Source: an uncultured Clostridia bacterium
GTDB taxonomy: Bacteria; Bacillota; Clostridia; Peptostreptococcales; Anaerovoracaceae
NCBI GenBank assembly: GCA_947302715.1
Contig: CAMYVY010000006.1
Location: forward strand, 1 to 64,000
DNA: 64,000 nucleotides
Direction of reading: 5' to 3'
A program made the translations under genes and the position numbers. The notes under the pieces were generated by a model. The model had not been told where the DNA came from and ran no database searches. It saw only the letters and a program-made list of their open reading frames with translations. Shown here piece after piece: positions 55,081 through 64,000 of the stretch (position 1 is its first letter; every line of letters begins with the position of its first letter).

Positions 55081-55153
55081 TTTATTGATGGTTGTATTTC
55101 ATGCTTCGAGGACCTAGCAAACTTTATGCACCAGGTTGCGTATTACAGCAACT

Positions 55154-56749
55154 TTATTCATCAATTTGTTCTTCAGCGTAGTTTGGCGATGCGAAGCCTC
55201 GAATGGAGCCATACCCGATAGGTATATAGCGACGTCCCACAGTACCGTTGGTACCTCCGTTAGGTGTATAATTTCCCTCTAATACACAAATCGTACCCGT
55301 AGCATTTCCATGCTCATCCATTCCTGTTACTGTCGCGTATTCAACAATACCTATATGGCTTGCGCCCCAATTGTTTGGCTGGGTGCTTTTGCCCCAATTA
55401 TAGATTATTATATAGCCAGGTTCGGGCGTAATGGTACCATCTTCTATCCAGATTCCTTTTCTTCTGAATATATCCAAGTGTCTACCAACACCACATTCCC
55501 TGCCAATGAAATCCACGCAACCGGCTTTAATGGCAGCAGCAGTTACACAGGTATCACACCATTCATCCGTATAGAGAACCTTGTAACCAACAGGAAGCGG
55601 CAGATAGCTATTATACAAATCTATTATCGCCTTATGCTTGCCACTTATTTCATCATATCCAAGCCAACCTCTCATCACATTGAGAATATCATCTACAGTT
55701 CCCACATCCTGCCTGGGTTTGCTCGGGTCTATATTCCTGTACCATTCCATTATCTTCTCGACAGTGTCTTGAGAAATGGCCAATTCTCCACCAAGAGTAT
55801 AGCTTTTTAAGGCGCCTTTGCTCCTTACATATTCATTTGCCTTTTCATATCCCCTATCGTTCACCAAGAGAATCGGTGACTCGAAATACATAGCCAAAGG
55901 TGCACCGGAAAGTCCGTCCGGAAAATTCATACCGTTTGTTAAGAAAATGGTCTCCTGGTTTGAAGGGAAGAATTCATCGGCAACCAATTTAGATGTGTCG
56001 AATCTGTTTTCCCCACCAATGCGGACCGTGGTTGCTATCATACCGGCTCTGACAGCAACCGGAATTCCAACCGCAGATGTTCCACCTATGATGTAAATCT
56101 TACTGGGTCTCATGGATTCAAGGAGTTTTATCTGGTCTATAGTGAAGTAGGTATCCACAAGCAGAATAGGAAGCCCTGTCGCAGATGCGGAAAGATTATC
56201 GGCAAAGCCCTTGCCACTGCATATTAGAACCTCTCCACCTCTCGGCATGTTGGCATTCAGTATTTCATAATTTGTGCCATATCGGTTTATTCCCGCATAG
56301 CGCTCACTCTTGATTCCCGAATTCGTAAGCCTCTCTTCGAAGCCCTTGCTGACGGCGTATTCGCCACCAAGCATATAAACGGTTCCATTTGCCCTGAGAT
56401 GAGTCCTTATATAGTTAAATACCTCTATCTCTCTTTCCGAATTAATCAAGAGTACAGGAGCATCTTTTTCATAAGCAAGGTAGCTGCCGGAGAGTGCATC
56501 GGGATATGTTTCACCGTTTGCTACGATAATTGAATCGAAGGTCCCAAATCTCTTTGCTAAATTATCAGCAATCTCAAACGAGGTGTCATATCTTGTCGCT
56601 CCGTATATTCTGTAATTACTAGTTGTCACCTTTACACTCACATCAGCATTTGATACACACGGTGGAATTAATGACAAAAAAAGCGCAGCCACAACTAAAG
56701 TAGCAACGCATCTCCTAATATGCTTCATAGTTAAAACTCTCTTTCCCAT
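55154..56749 (-). CDS. Secreted CWB2/CHAP cell wall protein
   Basis: 531 aa. Signal peptide (about 1-37), three cell wall binding repeat 2 units (from about 45 to 345; GATRYDTSFEIADNLAKRF, AGINRYGTNYEIL, GGENRFDTSKLVADEFF), then a CHAP-like amidase/peptidase domain (about 360-520): WCDTCVTAAAIKAG with the Cys and GASHIGIVEY with the His. CWB2 modules bind the wall polymer non-covalently; the CHAP part would cut peptidoglycan. AGGGG lies about 8 bases before ATG 56749. Monocistronic. Confidence 0.9.
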   Translation of the reverse strand: MGKRVLTMKHIRRCVATLVVAALFLSLIPPCVSNADVSVKVTTSNYRIYGATRYDTSFEIADNLAKRFGTFDSIIVANGETYPDALSGSYLAYEKDAPVLLINSEREIEVFNYIRTHLRANGTVYMLGGEYAVSKGFEERLTNSGIKSERYAGINRYGTNYEILNANMPRGGEVLICSGKGFADNLSASATGLPILLVDTYFTIDQIKLLESMRPSKIYIIGGTSAVGIPVAVRAGMIATTVRIGGENRFDTSKLVADEFFPSNQETIFLTNGMNFPDGLSGAPLAMYFESPILLVNDRGYEKANEYVRSKGALKSYTLGGELAISQDTVEKIMEWYRNIDPSKPRQDVGTVDDILNVMRGWLGYDEISGKHKAIIDLYNSYLPLPVGYKVLYTDEWCDTCVTAAAIKAGCVDFIGRECGVGRHLDIFRRKGIWIEDGTITPEPGYIIIYNWGKSTQPNNWGASHIGIVEYATVTGMDEHGNATGTICVLEGNYTPNGGTNGTVGRRYIPIGYGSIRGFASPNYAEEQIDE

Positions 56750-56932
56750 TATGTATCCCCTTAACTTTGGAAGTTTATTTTAACACACTTTCTTTAATCA
56801 AACAACCTACGGATTGTATTATCAAAATCGACTCAATGTCAGTCAAGAGTATATTTACTTTTGTAATAAGATGCGGTATATGATAAAATACTTTTAATTA
56901 AGTTAGTTCTTTTTCTTTGGGGATGGGATTTC

Positions 56933-57784
56933 ATGTTTAATTTACAAAACCTAATTGAAATAATCAAAGCAGTTCTTTATGGAATTGTAGAGGGAATCAC
57001 AGAATGGGTTCCCGTAAGCAGCACCGGGCATTTGATTTTGTTGAGCGATATCGTGCCCATGAAGGTCAGCGCAGACTTCTGGAACGTGTTTTTGGTTGTC
57101 ATTCAGCTTGGCGCAGTAGTCGCCGTAGTGGTGTATTTCTGGGACAAAATCTGGCCATTTAACACCAAGGTCAAAAGCAAGCCGTTCATACGATACGATG
57201 TGATGAACCTCTGGGTGAAGATAGTTGTGGCTTGCATTCCCGCAGTGATTGCCGGTCTTTTGTTTGATGACTGGGTGGATGAACATCTTTACAATTCAAC
57301 CGTCGTATCCATAATGCTGATACTTGTCGGTGTCGCATTCATTATAGTCGAGAATCGCTACAAAAGCGCAAGCGTCGAGCCAAGGGTCAAAACTCTTAGA
57401 GAGCTAAGCTATAAGGACGCCATAATAATTGGACTTTTCCAAGTTGTAGCAGCACTGCTCCCCGGAACATCCAGGTCCGGATCAACCATAATTGGTGGAC
57501 TTATGATCGGAATCGATAGGGTAATTGCCGCGGAATTCACATTCTTCCTCGCAATCCCTGTCATGTTTGGAGCGAGCTTCCTAAAGCTCCTCAAATTCGG
57601 ATTTAATTTCCTTCCAATTGAAATCGTCTTGCTTCTGGTTGGCTGCCTGGTCGCATTCTTCGTGTCACTTGTCTGTATCAGATTCCTCATGAGCTACGTA
57701 AAAAAGCACGATTTCAAGGTCTTCGGATACTACCGAATCGTTCTTGGAATAATCGTGCTTGCATATTTTCTTATTAAGAGATAG
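56933..57784 (+). CDS. uppP: Undecaprenyl-diphosphatase
   Basis: 283 aa, 8 TM helices. Recycles undecaprenyl diphosphate for wall synthesis; also gives bacitracin resistance. The two conserved motifs EGITEWVPVSSTGHL and LLPGTSRSGSTIIGGL hold the catalytic Glu, Ser and Arg. Convergent with the aldo/keto reductase gene 20 bases away; no obvious terminator between them. Confidence 0.96.
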   Translation: MFNLQNLIEIIKAVLYGIVEGITEWVPVSSTGHLILLSDIVPMKVSADFWNVFLVVIQLGAVVAVVVYFWDKIWPFNTKVKSKPFIRYDVMNLWVKIVVACIPAVIAGLLFDDWVDEHLYNSTVVSIMLILVGVAFIIVENRYKSASVEPRVKTLRELSYKDAIIIGLFQVVAALLPGTSRSGSTIIGGLMIGIDRVIAAEFTFFLAIPVMFGASFLKLLKFGFNFLPIEIVLLLVGCLVAFFVSLVCIRFLMSYVKKHDFKVFGYYRIVLGIIVLAYFLIKR

Positions 57785-57804
57785 TGACTAAGAGGGATTT
57801 CAAA

Positions 57805-58938
57805 CTATCCGAGTATACTTGTAACGTTCTTTAGCTCCTCACGGATGGAAATGTGCTGTGGACATACCTCCTCGCAGGCACCACATTCAATACACTCCGC
57901 CGCTTTCTTGCGCCCCTTGTTCTCTACAAGGAATTTTTCACGACCCCTTGCGGTATCAATATTGTTGTACATCTTGTATAGGTTGAGCGCTGTAAAGGAG
58001 CCTGAAATTCCGATTTCCATCGGGCATACCTTTGCACAGTAATCGCATTGCGTGCAAGGTATCACCGGAATCTTCGCCATCTCTTCTCGAGCCTTTTCTA
58101 TGACCGCTCTTTGTTCGTCGGTAAATCCGTTAAAATCCTTCATGAACGAGAGGTTATCGTCCATCTGCTCAATGCTGCTCATTCCCGAAAGAACAGTCAA
58201 TACTCCCGGAAGGTCTGCGGCGAATCTGATTGCCCAGCTTGCAAAAGAAGAATCCGGTTCAGCATCCAGGAACACCTGCCTTACGGTCTCAGGCGGATTC
58301 GCCAAGTTTCCACCCTTAACGGGTTCCATGACTACAATGGGTTTGTTATGCTTTCTTGCCACTTCATAGATTGCTCTTGATTGAATGGCTGAATCTTCCC
58401 AATCAGCGTAGTTTATCTGAAGCTGTACGAATTCCGCTTCAGGATGCTTTGTCAGAATCTCGTCGAGCTCCTCAGGCCCCGCATGGAAGGAAAAACCCAG
58501 ATGCTTTATGAGTCCCTCTTCCTTCTTTTCAAGCGCCCAATTCCATATATCCAAGTCATCAAAGACCTGTGTTCTATGCTCTCCCAGATTGTGGAGGAGA
58601 TAGAAATCAAAATATCCTGCGCCGCTTCGATTAAGTGACGTTTCAAATTGCTTAATAGCATCCTCTTTGGTTTTGCATTCATACCAAGCAGCCATTTTTG
58701 TCGCAACAGTGAAGCTTTCTCTTGGATGTCTATCTATCAAAGCTTCCTTCATGGCTAATTCGCTACCGTCATAGATCCATGCTGTATCAAAATACGTAAA
58801 GCCTGCTTCAAGAAATTTGTCCACCATGACTTTCGTCTGTTCGATATCTATGATTTCTTTATCTTCGGCATCCTTGGTCTTGGGGAGTCTCATTAGACCG
58901 AATCCCAATTTCTTAATATCTTCTCCTAAATACGACAT
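57805..58938 (-). CDS. Aldo/keto reductase with C-terminal 4Fe-4S domain
   Basis: 377 aa. AKR barrel with TYFDTAWIYDGSELAMKEAL (Asp and Tyr of the tetrad) and FYLLHNLGEH (His). The last 100 residues carry two ferredoxin-like clusters: CTQCDYCAKVCP and CIECGACEEVCP. Such iron-sulfur AKRs are common in Clostridia; substrate and electron partner unknown. Monocistronic, in the leftward series with trmB. Confidence 0.92.
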   Translation of the reverse strand: MSYLGEDIKKLGFGLMRLPKTKDAEDKEIIDIEQTKVMVDKFLEAGFTYFDTAWIYDGSELAMKEALIDRHPRESFTVATKMAAWYECKTKEDAIKQFETSLNRSGAGYFDFYLLHNLGEHRTQVFDDLDIWNWALEKKEEGLIKHLGFSFHAGPEELDEILTKHPEAEFVQLQINYADWEDSAIQSRAIYEVARKHNKPIVVMEPVKGGNLANPPETVRQVFLDAEPDSSFASWAIRFAADLPGVLTVLSGMSSIEQMDDNLSFMKDFNGFTDEQRAVIEKAREEMAKIPVIPCTQCDYCAKVCPMEIGISGSFTALNLYKMYNNIDTARGREKFLVENKGRKKAAECIECGACEEVCPQHISIREELKNVTSILG

Positions 58939-59024
58939 CTCTCACACTCCATTCACTTCACGCATAGATGAATTTATTTGTCATATAGTCTTCAGATGCT
59001 AGTTTTCATTAGGTATTATATCAT

Positions 59025-59798
59025 TTACTTTTTAATTAGTTCAACAAAATTGATGTTCTTTCCCGCTTCCTTGAATTTGGTTTCATATTCCGTCATCGGT
59101 GAAATATTCGCCCAATCGGAATTATGTAGATCGCGGGTCAATGCTGAGATATCCAATCTTCCTGTGCCGCCCATCCTGTCGCATCTTCTATTATACTCTT
59201 CAATTTCTTCAATCGTGAAATCGAAAAAACCATCGTTGTCGGTCTTGATCCTGATGAATCCCCCCGAAGATAAGGCCTTGCTGTACTGCTCCAAGCGGTC
59301 CCTATACGTGAGTCTCCTCTTTGCATTTTTCCTTTTGGGCCAAGGATCGGAAAAGTTGAGATAAATACCGTCAACCTCTTCATCAGAAAACCAGGTTCCC
59401 AAATCGAAGACAAAGTCCAAAATGAAACGTACGTTATTTAAGTCAAGCTTCCTCGCCTTATCCGTCGCTCGAATAATAACGCTCGAGAATCCTTCGATAG
59501 CAACGAATAAATCATCGGGGTTCATCTCAGCCAAGCTCGTTATAAACTTCCCCTTACCGCAACCAATTTCGACAAAGAGTTTTCTGTCGCTCGTTTTGTC
59601 GCTCGTTTTGTCGCTTGCCCTGTCGCTCGTTTCGATTCGCGGAGCGTTCTCATTGCATTCAGAATCAGACTTCGAGGAGTTATTTGAATCAAAAAAGACA
59701 CTTCTCCACATTCCTCGCTTTTCCTCAGGGGAATCAATGAGAAGGTCGTAATAATCCAAAAGCTTATTCTCAATGTCTTTGATTTTTCTCTGTCGCAT
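59025..59798 (-). CDS. trmB: tRNA (guanine-N7)-methyltransferase
   Basis: 257 aa. Methylates G46 of tRNA. FVEIGCGKGKFI is the SAM-binding loop; YLNFSDPWPKRKNAKRRLTY is the family signature. The N-terminal part has an unusual Ser/Asp insert with repeated SDRASDKTSDKTSD before the methyltransferase domain, from 12-bp DNA repeats. The gene follows ecfT at a gap of 43 bases, so it may share that transcript. Confidence 0.95.
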   Translation of the reverse strand: MRQRKIKDIENKLLDYYDLLIDSPEEKRGMWRSVFFDSNNSSKSDSECNENAPRIETSDRASDKTSDKTSDRKLFVEIGCGKGKFITSLAEMNPDDLFVAIEGFSSVIIRATDKARKLDLNNVRFILDFVFDLGTWFSDEEVDGIYLNFSDPWPKRKNAKRRLTYRDRLEQYSKALSSGGFIRIKTDNDGFFDFTIEEIEEYNRRCDRMGGTGRLDISALTRDLHNSDWANISPMTEYETKFKEAGKNINFVELIKK

Positions 59799-59841
59799 TA
59801 TCTATTCTTAATTATTGCATTTAATATTAGTTATTTAATCA

Positions 59842-60654
59842 TCATATAACTGCGGTGAGGAATATCCTCGACAGCACCACGCATGCCAAAAGGACAATCA
59901 TACATATTACAGCAAACACGTCATTTTTACCGAAGTGAATTGCGTTCATTCTCGTTCGGCCCTTTCCCCCTCTGTAGCAACGAGCTTCCATCGCCATCGC
60001 AAGGTCTGACGCTATATGAAACGCGCTGATAAAGAGCGGAATCAAAATGGGGATAAGCGCTTTTGCTCTTTGAATTATGTTCCCGGATTCGAAGTCCGCA
60101 CCCCTGGCTTGCTGCGCCTTCATGATCTTATCCGTCTCTTGCAAAAGTGTCGGAATAAATCTGAGTGCAATCGACATCATCATCGCAACCTCGTGTGTCG
60201 GAAGTCCCAGCTTACCGAGCGGCCACATCAGTTTTTCCAAGCCGTCCGTTAGCTCTATTGGTTTTGTCGTCAAGGTCAAAAGCGAGCTCGCTATAATGAG
60301 AAGTATAAGTCTGATTCCCATAAAGCATGCTCTATATATACCTTCGACAGTAATCTTTAGGAATTTCCATTTCCAGATTACCTCGCCGTCAACCATAAAG
60401 ATATTAAGCAAGAACGTAAATGCAAGGATTATGAAAATGGGTTTAAGTCCTCTAAGAATAAAAGAAAGTGGCACCCTCGATATCGAAACAACGATTCCAA
60501 GTGCAACTCCACATATAACAAAACCCCAGAAATTATTAACAATAAAAAGCTCCACAATGAAAACTATTGCGGCTATTATCTTTGTTCTCGGATCCAGTTT
60601 ATGAATCGGAGATTCCGAGGCGTAATATTGTCCAAGTGTAATGTCTCTAATCAT
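59842..60654 (-). CDS. ecfT: ECF transporter transmembrane subunit EcfT
   Basis: 270 aa, about 5-6 TM helices. QARGADF and AMEARCYRGGKGRTR are the ATPase-coupling motifs of the T subunit. Completes the energy-coupling module with the two EcfA proteins encoded upstream. GTAATATTGTCC-type spacing at its start is normal; ATG 60654 follows ecfA2 by 40 bases. Confidence 0.93.
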   Translation of the reverse strand: MIRDITLGQYYASESPIHKLDPRTKIIAAIVFIVELFIVNNFWGFVICGVALGIVVSISRVPLSFILRGLKPIFIILAFTFLLNIFMVDGEVIWKWKFLKITVEGIYRACFMGIRLILLIIASSLLTLTTKPIELTDGLEKLMWPLGKLGLPTHEVAMMMSIALRFIPTLLQETDKIMKAQQARGADFESGNIIQRAKALIPILIPLFISAFHIASDLAMAMEARCYRGGKGRTRMNAIHFGKNDVFAVICMIVLLACVVLSRIFLTAVI

Positions 60655-60694
60655 TAAAGTATTCCTTAAATGAGCAAACTGTCACGCGTATAAT

Positions 60695-61549
60695 CTATAG
60701 CGATGAAAGATACTCATATATCTCCGACTTTGCTTCATCTACGCTTAAGATGTCCGTCATTACATCTATTCCCTCTGCAGCCATATCGCTCATCAATTGT
60801 GTGACCGGCGGAATGCTAAGCCCTATCGCTTTTAATTTTTCTCCTTGACTAAAAACCTCTTCCGGCGTTCCCTGCATGATTAGCTCCGCATCATTCATCA
60901 CCAAGACACGGTCCGACAATTCAGCGACATCCGCCATATTGTGACTTACAAAAACAATTATATTGCTTTCTTTTTCATGAATGCTTTTTATCATGTTTAT
61001 TATGTCTCTATGCGCTCCCGGATCGAGTCCTGCCGTTGGTTCATCCAAAATCAGAACCTCCGGTTTCATCGCTATCACTCCCGCAATAGCAACACGCCTC
61101 TTCTGCCCTCCGGACAATTCAAAAGGAGATCTATCTTTGACCTCACCATAATCAAGTCCAACCAAGCTGATAGCTTCCCTAACTCTGTTTTCGATTTCAG
61201 CCTCAAAGAGCCCCAGGTTCTTCGGACCAAAGGCAACATCCTTCGCAACAGTCTCTTCAAACAGCTGATATTCCGGGTACTGAAAGACCAAACCAACTCT
61301 TCTTCTGATATCCCTCATCAAAACCCCAGGCGCGGTGATATCCACATCGCCGATCTTGATGGTTCCCGATGTTGGTTTAAGTAGTCCGTTTAAATGCTGC
61401 AGCAGCGTTGATTTTCCTGATCCGGTATGCCCGATAATAGCAACAATTTCTCCGTCACCAACGTCAAAGCTGACATTCTTAAGGGCGGTATGCTCGTCCG
61501 GCATATTGGGTGCATATGTATGTGTTAAATCTCTTACGTGGATTCCCAT
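60695..61549 (-). CDS. ecfA2: ECF transporter ATPase EcfA2
   Basis: 284 aa. Walker A IIGHTGSGKSTLLQ, Q-loop VFQYPEYQLFEETV, signature LSGGQKRRVAIAG, Walker B LILDEPTAGLDP. The YPEYQLF variant is that of EcfA2. Pairs with EcfA1 encoded just upstream, gap 19 bases. Confidence 0.95.
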   Translation of the reverse strand: MGIHVRDLTHTYAPNMPDEHTALKNVSFDVGDGEIVAIIGHTGSGKSTLLQHLNGLLKPTSGTIKIGDVDITAPGVLMRDIRRRVGLVFQYPEYQLFEETVAKDVAFGPKNLGLFEAEIENRVREAISLVGLDYGEVKDRSPFELSGGQKRRVAIAGVIAMKPEVLILDEPTAGLDPGAHRDIINMIKSIHEKESNIIVFVSHNMADVAELSDRVLVMNDAELIMQGTPEEVFSQGEKLKAIGLSIPPVTQLMSDMAAEGIDVMTDILSVDEAKSEIYEYLSSL

Positions 61550-61568
61550 ATCAAATTCACAAAATTAA

Positions 61569-62417
61569 CTACTTCGATGAAGAATCTTTTACGAACTCTA
61601 TCAAAGCTCTCGGTGTAACTACGGAATATGGGACATTAATTCCCTTTGCTCTAAGATGCTCCGCGATTTCTACAGCCATAGGAACATCAAGGCTGGCTTC
61701 GCGAATTATATCAGCCTTTGAGAACACCTCCTCCGGCCTTCCATCCAGAAGAATCTCTCCCTTGTTTAAAATCACAATGCGGTCTGCCTGGACAGCTTCC
61801 TCCATAAAGTGCGTAATAAGTACTATTGTAATTCCCTCTTCATGAAGGTCGTGGATGATTTCCATGATTGCGCTTCTTCCCGCAGGATCAAGCATGGCTG
61901 TCGGTTCATCAAAGATAATGCAGGCAGGCTTCATGGCAATGGTGCCTGCTATCGCAATCCTCTGCTTTTGACCTCCGGATAGAAGGTGCGGAGCCTTTCT
62001 CTTGTATTCTCCCATATGCACTTCTTCCAAAGCCTTATCTACTCTCTCTCTGATAACCTGAGGGTCGACGCCCAAGTTCTCCGGACCAAAGGCAACGTCA
62101 TCCTCTACTATCGAGGAAACAAGCTGATTGTCCGGATTTTGAAAAACCATACCGGCGGTTTGTCTGATATCCCATATATGGGACTCATCCAAGGTATTCC
62201 ACCCCTTAACGTAAACCGCTCCTCCCGTAGGGAGGAGTAGTCCATTAAGGTTTTTTGCGAGAGTTGATTTTCCCGACCCGTTCTGACCTATTATGGCAGT
62301 GAAGCTTCCCTGCTCCAGGTTCAGGCTGATATCCTTTAATACCCTTTTGGGTTTGTTTTCATCATCATCGGAGGGATATTCAAATATTAAATTTTCTATT
62401 CTTATTATGTCAGTCAT
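61569..62417 (-). CDS. ecfA1: ECF transporter ATPase EcfA1
   Basis: 282 aa. Walker A IIGQNGSGKSTLAKN, Q-loop VFQNPDNQLVSSIV (the EcfA1 form), signature LSGGQKQRIAIAG, Walker B IIFDEPTAMLDP. Heterodimerises with EcfA2 to drive the T subunit. Starts 30 bases after the S component gene. Confidence 0.95.
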   Translation of the reverse strand: MTDIIRIENLIFEYPSDDDENKPKRVLKDISLNLEQGSFTAIIGQNGSGKSTLAKNLNGLLLPTGGAVYVKGWNTLDESHIWDIRQTAGMVFQNPDNQLVSSIVEDDVAFGPENLGVDPQVIRERVDKALEEVHMGEYKRKAPHLLSGGQKQRIAIAGTIAMKPACIIFDEPTAMLDPAGRSAIMEIIHDLHEEGITIVLITHFMEEAVQADRIVILNKGEILLDGRPEEVFSKADIIREASLDVPMAVEIAEHLRAKGINVPYSVVTPRALIEFVKDSSSK

Positions 62418-62447
62418 TTACCTTTGTTAAACGGTTACTAAATACCG

Positions 62448-63098
62448 CTATTTGATTGCAAAATATTTTCTCGCAGGAGTTTTGTAAAGCGCCGTCGCAA
62501 GGATAGTCGCCAGAATCATTCCGACAATGAATTGTCCGATATTACCTGGCACGGACAGAAGCGGAGTATACCAATTGCCATGCATCAGGCTGGCAGAAAT
62601 ATAATACCCTACCGTCATCTCTATTCCACCGAAAGCCATCGCAAGAAGCTCTATCAAGGGAAGCTTTCCTTTGGAGTTTAACCACGGACTGTGCTCCGTT
62701 CTACCCATATCATTATCGCTTCCCTCTACGTTTACTTTTGCTGCCTCGGCACGGTTCTTCTTCTCGTAATATTCCAATGCTGCTCCAACCACAAATGCCA
62801 TGAGTGCCTTTACAACAAAGGTCCATGGCGCATAATAGGCATATCCACTGAGCAAATCAGCGAGAGCAGACCCCACTCCGGCAGCAAAGGTTCCGTATTT
62901 CTTTCCCAGAATCAAGACCGCAAGAAAAATTACCGCATCGCCCAAGTGTACATACCCCTGGGTGAATGGAACGGGAATCCTGATAATCATAGTTGCAACC
63001 ATAATCAAACTCGTAAGAATTCCGGTCATTACAATCCTGCTTGTTCTTTCATCCATCTTCTTCACCTTTTTATTATTTTTATCTTGGTTATCAGTCAC
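62448..63098 (-). CDS. ECF transporter substrate-binding (S) component
   Basis: 216 aa, about 6 TM helices. YVHLGDAVIFLAVLILGKKY and GSALADLLSGYAYYAPWTF are typical of ECF S components of the HMP/vitamin B6-like group. Vitamin specificity is not certain; a MocR regulator divergent from it points to a vitamin B6-like ligand. GTG 63098 with AGAAAGGA upstream is the start; ATG 63056 (AGGTGA upstream) is an alternative. First gene of the S-A1-A2-T operon. Confidence 0.88.
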   Translation of the reverse strand: MTDNQDKNNKKVKKMDERTSRIVMTGILTSLIMVATMIIRIPVPFTQGYVHLGDAVIFLAVLILGKKYGTFAAGVGSALADLLSGYAYYAPWTFVVKALMAFVVGAALEYYEKKNRAEAAKVNVEGSDNDMGRTEHSPWLNSKGKLPLIELLAMAFGGIEMTVGYYISASLMHGNWYTPLLSVPGNIGQFIVGMILATILATALYKTPARKYFAIK

Positions 63099-63132
63099 TT
63101 GACGGTCCTTTCTACATCACATATAATACTAA

Positions 63133-63161
63133 CATATAAGTGTATTTATCAAAATAGTCAA
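63133..63161 (-). promoter_or_regulatory. Promoter of the ECF operon
   Basis: On the minus strand TTGACT (63161-63156) and TATATG (63138-63133) are 17 bp apart. The 105-bp spacer is shared with the divergent MocR gene, so the regulator could act on both. Confidence 0.55.
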
Positions 63162-63203
63162 AATCCAACTTTTTATTAAGTACAGATTGGAGATATTTGC
63201 AAA

Positions 63204-64000
63204 ATGAAGCCTTTTATCAGGAATGTAGATAACAATTTATCGGTTCCCCTTTATATACAATTATATAGGCATATCAAGGGCGAAATCCTGAATGGAAATC
63301 TTAGTATCGGAGAAAAGCTCCCAAGTCTAAGACAAATCGCAGCAGAAAGCGATTTGTCAGTTACGACTACGGGACAAGCCTATGAGCAATTACTTACCGA
63401 GGGATATATAATTAGCAAACCTCAATCAGGCTATTATGTAGCCGAGATACCGACGGCAGCAGTATCGGCGAAGGATCAATCTGCCAAGAGCAATCCGGAG
63501 ATGGACGACTATACCTTTGATAGAGGTAAGTTTCTCCACGACTCGGAGACTTTTGATTTTGCCAAATGGAAGAAGTGCAGCGCCAGAGTATTTAGCGAAT
63601 ACAACGACATGCTGTTATTCGAGAGCGATGTCCAGGGAGAAGCAACCCTCAGATTCGAAATATGTAAATACCTCTATTCTTCCCGCGGCGTCTCCGCGAG
63701 TCCCCAGCAGGTTGTAATCGGAGCAGGCTCGCAGCAATTAGCCGCGCATCTTTCCAGAATACTCACCCTCATGGGTATCGACCTGGTCTGCACGGAAGAT
63801 CCGGGATATATTCCAATTCAAAATGTTTTTAGAGACAGAGGATTCGGAATCGCCAAAATTCCTGTGACAGAGAACGGCATCATGATCGAGAAGCTTCCTG
63901 CGAACATCCCCTCTGCCGTTTACGTAAGCCCCGCAAACCAGTTCCCCACCGGTTCGGTTATGCCTATCGGAGCACGGTACAAGCTCCTCGAATGGGCAAA
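63204..64000 (+). CDS. MocR/PdxR-type GntR regulator (partial, 3' end outside window)
   Basis: First 265 residues; the gene runs past the window edge. N-terminal GntR helix-turn-helix (VPLYIQLYRHIKGEIL, LPSLRQIAAESDLSVTTTGQ), then a fold-type I aminotransferase-like domain (VVIGAGSQQLAAHLSRIL, CTEDPGYIPIQNVF, SPANQFPTGSVMPI). Such MocR regulators bind PLP and often control vitamin B6 genes. It is divergent from the ECF S component, its likely target. TGGAG lies upstream of ATG 63204. Confidence 0.93.
   Translation, partial: MKPFIRNVDNNLSVPLYIQLYRHIKGEILNGNLSIGEKLPSLRQIAAESDLSVTTTGQAYEQLLTEGYIISKPQSGYYVAEIPTAAVSAKDQSAKSNPEMDDYTFDRGKFLHDSETFDFAKWKKCSARVFSEYNDMLLFESDVQGEATLRFEICKYLYSSRGVSASPQQVVIGAGSQQLAAHLSRILTLMGIDLVCTEDPGYIPIQNVFRDRGFGIAKIPVTENGIMIEKLPANIPSAVYVSPANQFPTGSVMPIGARYKLLEWA

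Overview
The window reads as chromosomal DNA from an anaerobic, monoderm-type member of the Firmicutes, most likely class Clostridia. Supporting evidence: AAGGAGG-type ribosome binding sites, a T-box leader, LexA boxes of the Bacillus/Clostridium type, a class B sortase, CWB2 wall-binding repeats, a four-gene ECF transporter, PyrK-type dihydroorotate dehydrogenase, a DUF362 protein, a sigma-54 controlled fermentation operon and a dlt-like surface-modification operon. Genus cannot be told from the sequence alone.

Layout. 1-9.8 kb: a repeat-containing PD-(D/E)XK-like protein, a 22-bp tandem array, pncB, and a leftward operon uvrA > traX-like > two-TM protein > membrane Hsp70-like protein, with three 35-bp palindromic repeats before the last gene. 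10-14 kb: a LytS/YehU-type histidine kinase and uvrB. 14.2-20.2 kb: a PAS/AAA+ sigma-54 activator, three GGTGA-N6-TCACC inverted repeats, a textbook -24/-12 promoter and an operon of BKACE enzyme, zinc-ribbon peptide, 3-hydroxyacyl-CoA dehydrogenase, AtoE-type short-chain acid transporter and an RseC-like protein; this looks like uptake and cleavage of a short 3-hydroxy/3-oxo acid. 20.2-31 kb: S41-like lipoprotein and a small membrane protein with a paralogue at 30 kb, a HipA-like kinase with a palindrome over its promoter, GDSL hydrolase, C39-like peptidase, DUF362 protein, and a Y-family polymerase/YolD/sortase B operon.

31.5-45.8 kb: Ldh2-type dehydrogenase, a 93-bp hairpin array, pyrK-pyrD, an LEA-like repeat protein, the dlt-like operon (AMP ligase, carrier protein, fold-III PLP decarboxylase, MBOAT acyltransferase, SGNH/DltD-like protein), nucleoside kinase, exonuclease III and D-serine ammonia-lyase. 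The decarboxylase inside a dlt-like set is the best candidate here for an undescribed system: it suggests that a carrier-bound amino acid is decarboxylated before transfer to a surface polymer.

46-48 kb is a scar of mobile DNA next to tRNA-Ala(CGC): a 5'-truncated gene, an unidentified structured element, a LexA-boxed ORF6N gene and the first codons of a lost serine recombinase. 48-53 kb holds a radical SAM enzyme with a 54-aa peptide gene, an SDF-family transporter with an unusual N-terminal domain, a LURP-one-like protein and a lipoprotein. 53-64 kb: a tryptophan T-box and trpB2, a CWB2/CHAP wall protein, uppP, an iron-sulfur aldo/keto reductase, trmB, the ECF transporter module (T, A2, A1, S) and, divergent from it, a MocR-type regulator cut by the window end.
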